Positions 6,784 to 14,731 of a DNA stretch of 64,000 bases are shown here, one piece after another (the first letter of the stretch is position 1; each line of letters begins with the position of its first letter). The notes beneath the pieces were generated by a model. The model was not told the origin of the DNA and made no database searches. It saw only the letters and a list, made by a program, of their open reading frames with translations. Source of the stretch: JADJRH01 sp046351455 (GTDB lineage: Bacteria > Myxococcota_A > Polyangia > Polyangiales > Polyangiaceae); assembly GCA_046351455.1 (NCBI GenBank), contig JAXLYM010000007.1:352865-416864 (forward strand). The letters run 5' to 3'. The translations under genes were made by a program, and so were the position numbers.

Positions 6784-8510
6784 GCGCCAAGAAGAAGGGC
6801 GGACCGGGGGCCGAAGCGGCGGCATCGATCCGTGATGCTCGTGCTCGCCGGAAAGCTGAGTCGGCCAACGCGGCAGTGATCCGTGGTGAACTGTCCTTCC
6901 GGGCGTTCGTCTCGTCACGGGACTACTTCCCAGGTGGGTTGGAGCTGTCTCCGGCCATCGCCGCGATCATCGATGCGAGCGACGGGCGTCCGGACCTGAT
7001 CGAACCGGACCTCTGTCGTCGGCTGTTCAACTGCGACCCCTCGGCACTCCCCACCAAGCGCCCCCGTGTGATCGGTGTCGCCGCTGGCCGTCGTGGCGGC
7101 AAGACCTCTCGCTTGCTCGCACCGGCGGCCTTGTTTTTGGCGTGGACGTGCCCTCTCCCCAACGTGCGAGACGGGGAGGTTGCCCGTGTGGCTGTGCTCG
7201 CCACCGACATCGACGCTGCGGGAAGCTGCCTCTCCTACGTGAAGGGGATGATCGCAGGCTCTCCCATCCTGCGAGCCGCGGTGATCGGGGACTCGCCACC
7301 GGACGATGCGGAGGACGTCGGGACGGCATCCGGTGTTGTCCTTCGCCGGCCGGACGGGAAGCGCGTCGACATCGTGGTCCGTGCGGCCTCGCGTGGTGGG
7401 CGATCGGTCCGTTCACGCACGCTCGCCGGGCTGGTGTTGGATGAGGCCGCGTTCCTCTTCGGGGAGGACGGGCGGACCGCCAACGACCGCAGCGTGTTCG
7501 ATGCTGCCTTGCCGGCGCTGGAACCTGGCGGTCAGGTGTGGGTGGCGTCGACTCCATGGATCGAAGGGGAGGGGTTGCTCGAGCAACTCATCACGGAGAA
7601 CTGGTCCACTGGTACCCAAGGGCGGACCGCGGTTGTGGCTGCACGGGTGTCGACTCGACTGCTCCGTCCGGAATGGGATCCCGATGGATCGATCGAACAA
7701 GGCATCCGGAATCAACAGGACGGCGACCTCACAGCCGATCGAGAGATCCACGCGATCCCCCTGAAGGCGGGCTCACGAGCCTACTTCCAAGGGAGCGATG
7801 TTGAGGTGGCCATGGGTCTCCTCCCGCCGGACCTCGCCCCACAGCAGATCGGCGCAGGGGCGGACTATGCGCACGTCTCGGACCGATCGGCGCTCGCACT
7901 CGTCGCTCGCTACCCGGGCGGCATCTTCGGGTGTTCCCTCGTGCGAGAGGTTGCGCCCGCACCGGATATCGCCCCGTCCACCACGTACGCGGACTTTGCT
8001 CGGACCGCACGGGCCCACGGAGCGAGAGCGATCGCATCGGACGGGCATTACCGGAAATCGGTCGAAGAGGAGTACACGCGGCACGGGGTGTCGTTCGAAC
8101 TGGGCGGTCCCACCGATCGCCTGTTCGCCGCTGGACGCACGCTCTTCCGAGAACGACGCCTCGCGCTTGGAGCTCTACCCGAGCCGGACAAGGCTCTTCT
8201 CCGCCGGCAGCTCGCCGTGGTGGTCACCATCCCAGGCCCGAACGGGAAGTCGAAGGTCCACGTCCCTCGGACCACGATCAAGGACGCTGCGCAAGGCAAG
8301 GGAACCTCCCACTGCGACGCCCTCGTTGCGATGCTGACTGGCCTTAACGAAGTGGGCAGCGACGATCCCGCTCTCTGGGCTCACGAGGAAGAGAAGCGGG
8401 CCAAGGAGGAACAACTCGCGTCCGAGCCATTCACCCCACCTCCCGGATCCCTCGCCTCGCTCAACGCCTACCGCAACAAGGGCGTCGTCTCCACTGGCAA
8501 GTTCTGGTGA
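6780..8510 (+). CDS. phage terminase large subunit
   Basis: 576 residues from GTG 6780, set by the GTGA overlap with the upstream gene. Walker A is GRRGGKT (about residue 100). Walker B is LAGLVLDEAAFL (about 217-228). A coupling motif VWVASTP follows near 257. The C-terminal half carries an RNase H-like nuclease with the first acidic strand GADYAHVSDRSALAL (about 360). It powers DNA translocation into the prohead and cuts the concatemer. The length is normal for the family. It is followed by the portal gene, as in Mu-like phages. Confidence 0.88.
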   Translation: MSAKKKGGPGAEAAASIRDARARRKAESANAAVIRGELSFRAFVSSRDYFPGGLELSPAIAAIIDASDGRPDLIEPDLCRRLFNCDPSALPTKRPRVIGVAAGRRGGKTSRLLAPAALFLAWTCPLPNVRDGEVARVAVLATDIDAAGSCLSYVKGMIAGSPILRAAVIGDSPPDDAEDVGTASGVVLRRPDGKRVDIVVRAASRGGRSVRSRTLAGLVLDEAAFLFGEDGRTANDRSVFDAALPALEPGGQVWVASTPWIEGEGLLEQLITENWSTGTQGRTAVVAARVSTRLLRPEWDPDGSIEQGIRNQQDGDLTADREIHAIPLKAGSRAYFQGSDVEVAMGLLPPDLAPQQIGAGADYAHVSDRSALALVARYPGGIFGCSLVREVAPAPDIAPSTTYADFARTARAHGARAIASDGHYRKSVEEEYTRHGVSFELGGPTDRLFAAGRTLFRERRLALGALPEPDKALLRRQLAVVVTIPGPNGKSKVHVPRTTIKDAAQGKGTSHCDALVAMLTGLNEVGSDDPALWAHEEEKRAKEEQLASEPFTPPPGSLASLNAYRNKGVVSTGKFW

Positions 8511-8522
8511 TCGGTCGGTCGG

Positions 8523-8535
8523 TAGGGTCCGACCG
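8523..8535 (+). promoter_or_regulatory. leaderless-type -10 element before the portal gene
   Basis: GGTCGGTAGGGTCCG with TAGGGT at 8523-8528 and 7 nt to ATG 8536. The spacing would put transcription at the A of the start codon. Confidence 0.45.
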
Positions 8536-10281
8536 ATGGGCATCCTCGACACGCTGTCTGGCTGGTTCCGCCCGCGGTCCACCGCGATCACCACGCGAGT
8601 CCTCCCCGGTCCGAGCGATGCTGTTCGTGGCCCCATGGTCCTCTCGGGCGCCGGCCGTCTCTGGGAGCCGATCGATCGTGAAACCGCTCTTCGTGACGCT
8701 GAGTCTGGCAACTACAAGCTCGTCGCCGACCTCTGCGATGCGATGCGGTGCGACGGCCTCATTCGTGGGCTCCTCACCACGCGCACGTCCGGGCAGTGGT
8801 CCCTCCCCGTGCAGTACGACGGAGACCCTTGGGTGACAGAGGTCCTCCGTGGTCGCAAGGCCGAGTATTCGACTCTCGGGGCGCTGGACATGCCCGCGAT
8901 CGCCCCGATGTGGGAGAGGCTCCTTCCGCTGGCCGAAGCGTCCGCGGTTGTCGAGGACGGCATCATGGCCGGGGCGGGCATCGGCTACATGGAGGACGAT
9001 CCGAGCCCTGGCGGATGGCGCCGGCTCAAGAGGCTCGATCTCCAGTGGTTGACCTACGTCCACACCGAAGACGCGTTCTACTACCAGAGTGCCAAGCATG
9101 GGCGCCTTCGGGTGACACCGGGTGACGGTCGTTGGGTGCTGTTCACCCCGTATGGGAGATCGCGTCCGTGGGCCCGTGGCGCCTGGTACCCGTGCGCTGG
9201 TCCTTTCATCTCCAAGCAAGGAGCGGTGATCGATCGCACGCGATGGTCGAAGTTCCTGGCGGACGGACTGCGGTGGATCAAGGCGAACGAGAACGCCAGC
9301 GAACTCCATCTGTCGGCCATGGTCCAGTTCATCCGACAAGGCTGGTCCTACGCCCCTGGTATCGCTCTGCCGAAGGGATACGAGCCCGGGATCACCGAGA
9401 GTCAGGGGAAGGGCTACGAGGTCTACACCGACACCGAGGAACGTGCGGACCGCGAGATCCAGGTGGCGCTCGCCGGCCAGCTCGTGACGGTCGACGGGAC
9501 GGCGGGCTTCTCCTCGGGGGACGTGTGGCGAGACATCGCAGCGGCGATCATCGGGCAGCAAGCAAAGGCGGCGTCCGAATGGATCACGACGGATGTCCTT
9601 GATCCGTGGACGAAGGCGCTCGGGCTCGGGGCGGGCATCGTCTCGGTTTCATGGGATACCCGTGACCCATCTCAGCGGAAGGCGGCCAGTGATGCGGCCA
9701 AGGCTGCGGCCGAGTCGATCAAGGCGATCGATGAGGTGGCGAAGGAGAGGGGACAACGGGTTCGCATCGAAGCGTTCTTCATCTCGAACGGGGTGGACGT
9801 GGAGCTCGAGCCAATCGATGGACCGAAGCCGACCGCTGCTCTCCCCGAGTCGACGTCTCACGTGTCGGTGGCTGGGATCCCGGTGATCGTCGAACACCCG
9901 AAGGGCTCGATGCGCACGGGTGTCGGCCCGGACCTCCGCCCGTGGTCCACTCGGATGGTCTGCGATTACGGATCCATCCCCGGCACTCACTCGCCCGATG
10001 GTGAGCCAGTCGACGCCTACGTGGGCCCTGACGACAAGGCCCCGTTCGCCTTCGTGGTCACCCAGAACAAGCCGGATGGGACCTACGACGAGCCGAAGGT
10101 GATGCTCGGGTTCGACACGGAGCAAGAGGCTCTGTGGATGTATCGAATCCACGTACCCCATACGTGGGCGTTCGGTGGGATTGAGGCAGTACCCGTTGCG
10201 GAGCTTCCTCGAAAGCTCGGCAGCATGGGAGCGCTCGTCTCGAAGACTCCGGCCCTCCCGGCTCCGGCCGGTACGGTCTGA
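8536..10281 (+). CDS. portal protein (DUF935/Mu gp29-like) fused to InPase-like domain
   Basis: 581 residues. About 1-430 match the DUF935 portal pattern: an early helix-rich region, TTRTSGQWSLPV, a long central crown region, QLVTVDGTAGFSSGD, and a C-terminal helix with AAESIKAIDEVAKERGQ. Residues about 445-565 are a separate domain: VIVEHPKGSMRTG, MVCDYGSIPGTHSPDGEPVD, YVGPDD, KVMLGFDTEQEAL. It resembles the inorganic-pyrophosphatase-like domain found attached to polyvalent phage head proteins. No MuF (gp30) gene follows, although Mu has one here. The gene after it starts 1 nt past the stop. Confidence 0.75.
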   Translation: MGILDTLSGWFRPRSTAITTRVLPGPSDAVRGPMVLSGAGRLWEPIDRETALRDAESGNYKLVADLCDAMRCDGLIRGLLTTRTSGQWSLPVQYDGDPWVTEVLRGRKAEYSTLGALDMPAIAPMWERLLPLAEASAVVEDGIMAGAGIGYMEDDPSPGGWRRLKRLDLQWLTYVHTEDAFYYQSAKHGRLRVTPGDGRWVLFTPYGRSRPWARGAWYPCAGPFISKQGAVIDRTRWSKFLADGLRWIKANENASELHLSAMVQFIRQGWSYAPGIALPKGYEPGITESQGKGYEVYTDTEERADREIQVALAGQLVTVDGTAGFSSGDVWRDIAAAIIGQQAKAASEWITTDVLDPWTKALGLGAGIVSVSWDTRDPSQRKAASDAAKAAAESIKAIDEVAKERGQRVRIEAFFISNGVDVELEPIDGPKPTAALPESTSHVSVAGIPVIVEHPKGSMRTGVGPDLRPWSTRMVCDYGSIPGTHSPDGEPVDAYVGPDDKAPFAFVVTQNKPDGTYDEPKVMLGFDTEQEALWMYRIHVPHTWAFGGIEAVPVAELPRKLGSMGALVSKTPALPAPAGTV

Positions 10282-10282
10282 C
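10272..10282 (+). promoter_or_regulatory. -10-like element inside the portal 3' end
   Basis: CGGTACGGT, with TACGGT at 10272-10277 overlapping the last portal codons, and 5 nt to ATG 10283 of the protease gene. Confidence 0.35.
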
Positions 10283-11389
10283 ATGCCGCCCATCATCCCT
10301 CTTGGCGGGAAGCTCCAAGCCCCGGTCCGATTCCGGATCTGGTCCCCTGGCAACAACCCCGGGGACTATGGGGACTGCCTCGTCAACGACGCTGCGATCC
10401 AGCGCGTGATGGACCGATTCAACGAGCGGGGCGTGGCCCTCGCGATCGACTACCAGCACGCCACCAACCCGAAGGAGAACCCGGACCTCGATCCGGCGAA
10501 CCCTCCTCCGATGGCTGGATATGCGGTGCTGAAAGTCGTCGCCTCTCCGTCGGGAGCAGAGCTGTGGGTGGACCCGTGTCGCTGGTCCGACTGCGGGCGT
10601 CCGAACGCCGTTCCCGGGATGGTGTGTTGTGGACGACACCAGATCGAGAGTGGCCAGCGCAACTACGTGTCTCCCGACTGGATGATCGACCCGAAGACCA
10701 GAGAACCCATCTCCATCGAACGGCTCTCGCTCGTAGCGGAACCCGGTACGTACGGAGTGAACCTGCTCGCCTCCCGTGCGAGCGCCAACCCCAGTGACAG
10801 GAAACTGACCATGGACGACATCTCGATTCTGAAGGCGCTTCTCGCGGCGGCGATGGGCTGTGCGCAGTGCGCTGATTCGGACTGCCAAGCGATCGGCGTG
10901 GACATCGCCAAGCAGGTGAGCGACTTCGCCAGCTCGAAGGGACTGGACCTCACGAGTTCGGCTCCCCCTTCGGAGGCGACTCCCGTGCAGGCGGCGGCAT
11001 GCGCTCCCGAAGAGGACAAGAAGAACATGACCGCGAGCAAGCCGGTCCTCACGTACGAAGACGTGGAGAAGCTCGTGACGGAGCGGGTCAACGCGGCCCT
11101 CGCTCAGAACGTGACGGCGGGCAAGGCCATCTCCACGGAGGTCCGCACGGTCCTCTCGGAGGAGAGCGAGAAGCGGGCCCTGCTCGAGGCGAACAAGGAC
11201 GTGCTGGGCGGGATGCTCCCCCTGCTCGCCACCAAGTCGCTCGGCGAGGTGAAGTCGTTCGTGGCGGCGGCCAACGTCACGGCCAGCAAGAAGGATCCGA
11301 AGGACGGCGAGGCCCCCCGTGGACCGGCCATCGAAGAGGACCTCTGCCAGCCCGTCTCCATCGTCGATCGGTACAAGAACAAGAAGTGA
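10283..11389 (+). CDS. Mu gpI-like head maturation protease/scaffold
   Basis: 368 residues. Residues 1-170 resemble the phage I-type prohead protease: ALAIDYQHAT, MAGYAVLKVVASPSGAELWV, SPDWMIDPKTREPISIERLSLVAEPG. From about 177 the protein becomes helical and charged (ISILKALLAAAMG, LTYEDVEKLVTERVNAAL, VLSEESEKRALLEANKDV), as scaffold regions do. In Mu this gene makes both protease I and, from an internal start, scaffold Z. An internal ATG here (10811) has AGGA 8 nt upstream. It acts inside the prohead and removes scaffold before packaging. Confidence 0.78.
   Translation: MPPIIPLGGKLQAPVRFRIWSPGNNPGDYGDCLVNDAAIQRVMDRFNERGVALAIDYQHATNPKENPDLDPANPPPMAGYAVLKVVASPSGAELWVDPCRWSDCGRPNAVPGMVCCGRHQIESGQRNYVSPDWMIDPKTREPISIERLSLVAEPGTYGVNLLASRASANPSDRKLTMDDISILKALLAAAMGCAQCADSDCQAIGVDIAKQVSDFASSKGLDLTSSAPPSEATPVQAAACAPEEDKKNMTASKPVLTYEDVEKLVTERVNAALAQNVTAGKAISTEVRTVLSEESEKRALLEANKDVLGGMLPLLATKSLGEVKSFVAAANVTASKKDPKDGEAPRGPAIEEDLCQPVSIVDRYKNKK
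10811..11389 (+). CDS. candidate nested scaffold protein (Mu gpZ-like)
   Basis: An in-frame internal start at ATG 10811 (codon 177 of the protease) is preceded by ACAGGAA with AGGA at 10799-10802. It would give a 192-residue helical product identical to the C-terminal half of the protease/scaffold gene. Mu gpI/gpZ uses exactly this arrangement. It is inferred from the ribosome-binding site and the domain boundary. Confidence 0.4.
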   Translation: MDDISILKALLAAAMGCAQCADSDCQAIGVDIAKQVSDFASSKGLDLTSSAPPSEATPVQAAACAPEEDKKNMTASKPVLTYEDVEKLVTERVNAALAQNVTAGKAISTEVRTVLSEESEKRALLEANKDVLGGMLPLLATKSLGEVKSFVAAANVTASKKDPKDGEAPRGPAIEEDLCQPVSIVDRYKNKK

Positions 11390-11439
11390 GGCCTCCGGGC
11401 CACTGACGTCAACGGCTACCAGACACGGAGTTTCTCACC

Positions 11440-11859
11440 ATGGCGATCACGCAAGCAAACGACACCCCCGGCCTCGAGTTCACGGACTTCGAGTACCTCG
11501 TGAAGGGGTCGACCACCATCTACCAGGGCACGCTCGTCGTGACCTCTGATGGCTACGCGAAGAGCGGAGTCAAAGCGACCGGCCTCAAGATCCTCGGCAT
11601 CGCGAAGACGACCGTCGTCAACGCCGGCTCGGACGGAGCCGCGAAGATCGTGTGTGCTGGCCCCGTGGCAGCGAACGGCAAGCGCATCCTCTACAAGCTC
11701 GCGAACGACGCGACCGACCCGGTCACTCAGGCCCACGTCGGGGGCCCCTGCTACGTTTTCGACAACTTCACCGTGACCAGCCTGGCGACGGGTTCCACGC
11801 AGTGCGGCACCGTCCGGCGCGTGGACTCGGACGGTGTCTGGTTTGAGCTGGTGAGCTGA
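11440..11859 (+). CDS. putative head decoration/capsid-stabilising protein
   Basis: 139 residues, beta-rich, with no charged helices. FTDFEYLVKGSTTIYQGTLVVTSDGYAKSG followed by ILGIAKTTVVNAGSDGAAKIVCAGPV resembles the DUF2190-like small beta-barrel decoration proteins encoded between scaffold and major capsid in many tailed phages. The gene has an ordinary leader (ACGGAG 10 nt before ATG) and lacks the -10-like element seen elsewhere. That fits high-level translation of a structural protein. The family assignment is by position and fold pattern. Confidence 0.6.
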   Translation: MAITQANDTPGLEFTDFEYLVKGSTTIYQGTLVVTSDGYAKSGVKATGLKILGIAKTTVVNAGSDGAAKIVCAGPVAANGKRILYKLANDATDPVTQAHVGGPCYVFDNFTVTSLATGSTQCGTVRRVDSDGVWFELVS

Positions 11860-11908
11860 TAGGGCGCACCTCAACCCCAACATCTGACCACCAGAAAGAC
11901 CATCGATC

Positions 11909-12856
11909 ATGTTCCCGAACATCCCCGCCAAGGCCCGCGCCCTCAACGCCAAGCTCGTCAAGATGTGGAAAGAGGGGTTCGATCAGGGCTCGCTCGGCAC
12001 GTCGCAGATCATGGACGTCGCCCGCATGGTCCCCGCTGACAGCGGCGAGAACGTCTACCTGTTCCCGCAGGAGCTTCGTGGCATGCGTACGCGCGCCGCG
12101 GGCTCGAACGAGCTGATCCCCGATGCGTACAACGTCTTTGAGGCGTCGATCCTCAACAAAGACCGATACCGCGTGCTCGACGTTCCGCTCAACGACTTCA
12201 AGAACGATCGCATCGGCCAGTACAGCGGAATCGCTGCGTCGCTCGGCAAGACGGCTGCCAGCGGTCCGTTCATCGATCTCGAGGAGCTGGTCGAGAATGG
12301 CGACGTCCTCGCCAGCGCTCCCTGCTACGACCAAAAGGCGCTGTTCGCCACGGATCACCCCGTGGACCCCACGAAAGCTGGTTCGCCGGCCTTCGCGAAC
12401 AAGATCGTCCAGTCTGGTGGACTCACGATCGATAACTTCGGACTCGCGCTCGCGGTGATGACCGCGTTCCCGTCGGCCACTCCCGGCAAGGCGGTGGGCT
12501 CGCGTCCCTCGCACCTGGCGGTCTCGAGCGGCTACGAAGGCGTCGCGATCGACGTTTGCAAGAGCCGATTCCCCACTGGGCTCCAGGGCGCCGAGAACAA
12601 GTGGCTCGGACTCGGTATCACCCCGATCGTGGTGCCCAACTGGTCCCGCGAGATGTTCGTCCTGTTCGACGCTCGCGACCCCGACGAGCGCGCGATCATC
12701 TTCCAGGAGCGCGAGCCGCTGGCTCTCGTTCCGAACGGCATCGATCCGAACGGTGCCATGGAGTACGAGCGCAACGCGCTCCGCTGGATCGTGAAGGGCC
12801 AGAACGGCGTGGGCGCCGGCATCCCGCACAAGGCCCTGCTCTCCGTGAAGTCCTGA
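11909..12856 (+). CDS. major capsid protein, Mu gpT-like
   Basis: 315 residues. It shows the gpT-like features: an N-terminal helix, then DYVLFPQ-like NVYLFPQELRGMR, the lysine-containing DRYRVLDVPLNDFKND, the highly characteristic CYDQKALFATDHP (about 145), GSRPSHLAVSSGYEG, and the C-terminal WSREMFVLFDARDPDERAI and EYERNALRWIVKGQNG. It forms the HK97-fold icosahedral shell. It follows the decoration protein by 49 bp and is followed by a 172-bp non-coding gap with hairpins, as expected after a heavily expressed head gene. Confidence 0.85.
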   Translation: MFPNIPAKARALNAKLVKMWKEGFDQGSLGTSQIMDVARMVPADSGENVYLFPQELRGMRTRAAGSNELIPDAYNVFEASILNKDRYRVLDVPLNDFKNDRIGQYSGIAASLGKTAASGPFIDLEELVENGDVLASAPCYDQKALFATDHPVDPTKAGSPAFANKIVQSGGLTIDNFGLALAVMTAFPSATPGKAVGSRPSHLAVSSGYEGVAIDVCKSRFPTGLQGAENKWLGLGITPIVVPNWSREMFVLFDARDPDERAIIFQEREPLALVPNGIDPNGAMEYERNALRWIVKGQNGVGAGIPHKALLSVKS

Positions 12857-12867
12857 CGTTCCTCCCT

Positions 12868-12903
12868 CCCGCTGGTCCTGGCGCATGTCGGTTGACCAGC
12901 GGG
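12868..12903 (+). terminator. hairpin after the major capsid gene
   Basis: CCCGCTGGTC (12868-12877) and GACCAGCGGG (12894-12903) form a perfect 10-bp stem with a 16-nt loop, starting 12 nt after the capsid stop. No U-run follows, so it may act as an mRNA stabiliser or a weak terminator. A second small stem GGCCC/GGGCC lies at 12970-12986. Confidence 0.45.
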
Positions 12904-12930
12904 GCCCTCCCCACAACTCCCGATCTCGCC

Positions 12931-13015
12931 TTCCGTCGATCACGGCAAAGTGAGTGATTCACGGTGGTTGGCCCTGAAAACGGGCCTTCCGTCGATCACC
13001 CGGTGTCCGTCGATC
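12931..13015 (+). repeat. three copies of TCCGTCGATC
   Basis: TTCCGTCGATCAC occurs at 12931-12943 and 12987-12999, and TCCGTCGATC again at 13006-13015, directly before the -10-like element of the next gene. All three lie in non-coding DNA. They could be a regulator site. Confidence 0.45.
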
Positions 13016-13017
13016 GG

Positions 13018-13028
13018 TAGGGTCCGCC
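13018..13028 (+). promoter_or_regulatory. leaderless-type -10 element before the gp36-like gene
   Basis: CGGTAGGGTCCG with TAGGGT at 13018-13023 and 5 nt to ATG 13029. Confidence 0.45.
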
Positions 13029-13712
13029 ATGTGGCAGCGGCTCGCTACGCTCCGAGATCTCCATGAGGTCGGGCTTCCTCCCCCGGCCATCGCTTCCAAG
13101 AACGTCGCCGAGAAGGAGCGCGCCCTCACGAGGGGTTCGTCCCTCTTCGCTGCACGCGTGCGGAAGCGGTACGCCCCTCCCCTCGTGCTCGTGATCACCG
13201 ACGTGGTCCACACCCTCACGGCTGGGGATGCGACCGTAGAAGGGACCGCCACGGGCTCAGCGGCCGACGTGCGCGTGGAGGTGGTGGCCGGCGGGGACGT
13301 GGCCGACGGGACGGTCACCGTGAAGGTCTCCCGCAACGACGGGGTGACATGGGGTGCGACTCAAACGCTCCCCTCGAATGGGGTGATCACCGTGGACGGT
13401 GCAACGGTCACGATTTCGGGCGCACCCGTAGCAGGTGAAGCGCTCACCTACACGGCCGGTCCGGACCCTGGCATCCGGTGGGCGGTGGCGGCCCTCGCGG
13501 CTCACAGCCTGTACTACAACCGTGGCTCCGACCCGAAGGCCTCCGAGCCGTACAAGGATGCTCGCGATCAGGCCCTCGCGTTCGCCAAGGAGCTTGCGAA
13601 GGGGGAAGAGGCCGAGCTGGACCAGTCCCAAGACTCAACCCCCGAGAGGGCGGAGGGCGGTCCGCTCTTCACGACTCGCACCCGTGACGGCTTCCTTCGA
13701 GGGGAGGACTGA
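13029..13712 (+). CDS. gp36-like head-tail connector protein with inserted Ig-like domain
   Basis: 227 residues. The ends match DUF1320/Mu gp36-type connectors: an N-terminal WQRLATLRDLHEVGLP and helix, and the C-terminal IRWAVAALAAHSLYYNRG...YKDARDQALAFAKELAKGE. Between them (about residues 78-143) sits a beta domain (VEVVAGGDVADGTVTVKVS, NDGVTWGATQTL, ITVDGATVTISG) that is not part of the usual connector. It is clearly related to two domains in the tail sheath. An Asp/Gly-rich tail follows. The protein probably sits at the capsid neck; the role of the inserted domain is unknown. Confidence 0.6.
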   Translation: MWQRLATLRDLHEVGLPPPAIASKNVAEKERALTRGSSLFAARVRKRYAPPLVLVITDVVHTLTAGDATVEGTATGSAADVRVEVVAGGDVADGTVTVKVSRNDGVTWGATQTLPSNGVITVDGATVTISGAPVAGEALTYTAGPDPGIRWAVAALAAHSLYYNRGSDPKASEPYKDARDQALAFAKELAKGEEAELDQSQDSTPERAEGGPLFTTRTRDGFLRGED

Positions 13713-13715
13713 GCC

Positions 13716-14102
13716 ATGGGCGCCGGCATCACAGGGGGCTTTGGGGAGCTCGACGCACTCATCGAGTCGTTCAACCCGGGCACGCTCAAGACCGCCATCG
13801 TGGAGCGTGCGACCGCCAAGATCGCGGACCGGGCTCGTGCTCAGTACGCGTCCGGACAAGGTCCCGATGGAGAGGCATGGCCCCTCACGAAGGACGGACA
13901 GATTGCGCTCCAAGGCCCGACATCCGAGATCGTGTTCCGAGCGGAGAATGAGGCAGTCACGGGTACTGGTCCGGACGTGCTCGGGTACCACGCGAAGACG
14001 CGCCCCGTGTTCCCTCCCGCGGGTGAGCTTTCCCCGGCATGGATGGAGGCGGCGGACGAAGGCGTGGCCGAGGTGATGGCCGAGCGGTTCGGAGGGACGT
14101 GA
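13716..14102 (+). CDS. phage virion morphogenesis protein (Mu gpG/P2 gpS family)
   Basis: 128 residues. The family signature of a short helix followed by an IADRARAQYASGQGPDGEAWPLT segment is present, with a downstream LGYHAKTRPVFP and a closing helix. Members are tail-completion proteins that help join tail and head. It starts 3 nt after the connector and is followed at 1 nt by the next gene, so all three neck genes are coupled. Confidence 0.75.
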   Translation: MGAGITGGFGELDALIESFNPGTLKTAIVERATAKIADRARAQYASGQGPDGEAWPLTKDGQIALQGPTSEIVFRAENEAVTGTGPDVLGYHAKTRPVFPPAGELSPAWMEAADEGVAEVMAERFGGT

Positions 14103-14103
14103 G

Positions 14104-14703
14104 ATGTTCAGCGTGAGACAGCTCGCGGTGAAGCTGCAAGAGGACTTCACCCTTCGGAACGTCGGGGCAGAGGTGGTGTTCGGCAACTGGTCCGTGGAGC
14201 AGCACGCCGGTGCGGACCGGGTGATCCTCGGACTCGGGGACTTCGACCCTGCGAGCGCTGGTGTGTCGACTGCGAACCGTCCTGGTGTCGTACTCCAGAC
14301 CGGCGTGAACACGGCCTCTCAGGTGGTATCCGTACACGCTCAAGAGGTCCTCGTTTGGGTGCATGGGGTAGCACCTGAAGGGACCGCCGAGATCGACGTT
14401 CCAGCGCTCTCCCATGACCGGACTGGGGTTCTGCTCCATGCCACGATCGCGGGACTCCTTCGTGTCGTCGGTCGTGGTGCCCTCGCCTTCGGTAAGGGGA
14501 CGTGGCCCACAGCCGCTCAGGGGGACGTGACGTATGGGGCCCTCGCGAGGCTCAAGTGCATGATCGACGTCCCCGTGCTGGGTGACGCGTGGTCCGTGGT
14601 GCCGAAGCCCTACAGCGTCACGACGCAGGTGGTGGCAGAGCTTCCTGGCGGTGACGTGGTGGCGAGTGAGGCGACGACTCCCACGCCTCCCGATCCACCG
14701 TAG
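14104..14703 (+). CDS. putative tail terminator/neck protein (Mu gp37-like position)
   Basis: 199 residues with an alpha/beta pattern: an N-terminal helix (VRQLAVKLQEDFTLRN), strands around VILGLGDF and EVLVWVHGV, then a helix LLHATIAGLLRVVGRGAL and a Pro-rich C-terminal tail. Position between the gpG-like protein and the sheath matches the tail terminator in Mu-like operons, which caps the tail tube. The sequence itself does not prove the family. Confidence 0.5.
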   Translation: MFSVRQLAVKLQEDFTLRNVGAEVVFGNWSVEQHAGADRVILGLGDFDPASAGVSTANRPGVVLQTGVNTASQVVSVHAQEVLVWVHGVAPEGTAEIDVPALSHDRTGVLLHATIAGLLRVVGRGALAFGKGTWPTAAQGDVTYGALARLKCMIDVPVLGDAWSVVPKPYSVTTQVVAELPGGDVVASEATTPTPPDPP

Positions 14704-14720
14704 TTGAGTGACTCGGCCGG

Positions 14721-14731
14721 TACGTCCCGGC
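14721..14731 (+). promoter_or_regulatory. leaderless-type -10 element before the sheath gene
   Basis: CGGTACGTC (TACGTC at 14721-14726) lies 5 nt before ATG 14732. It supports ATG 14732 rather than the in-frame GTG 14708. Confidence 0.35.
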
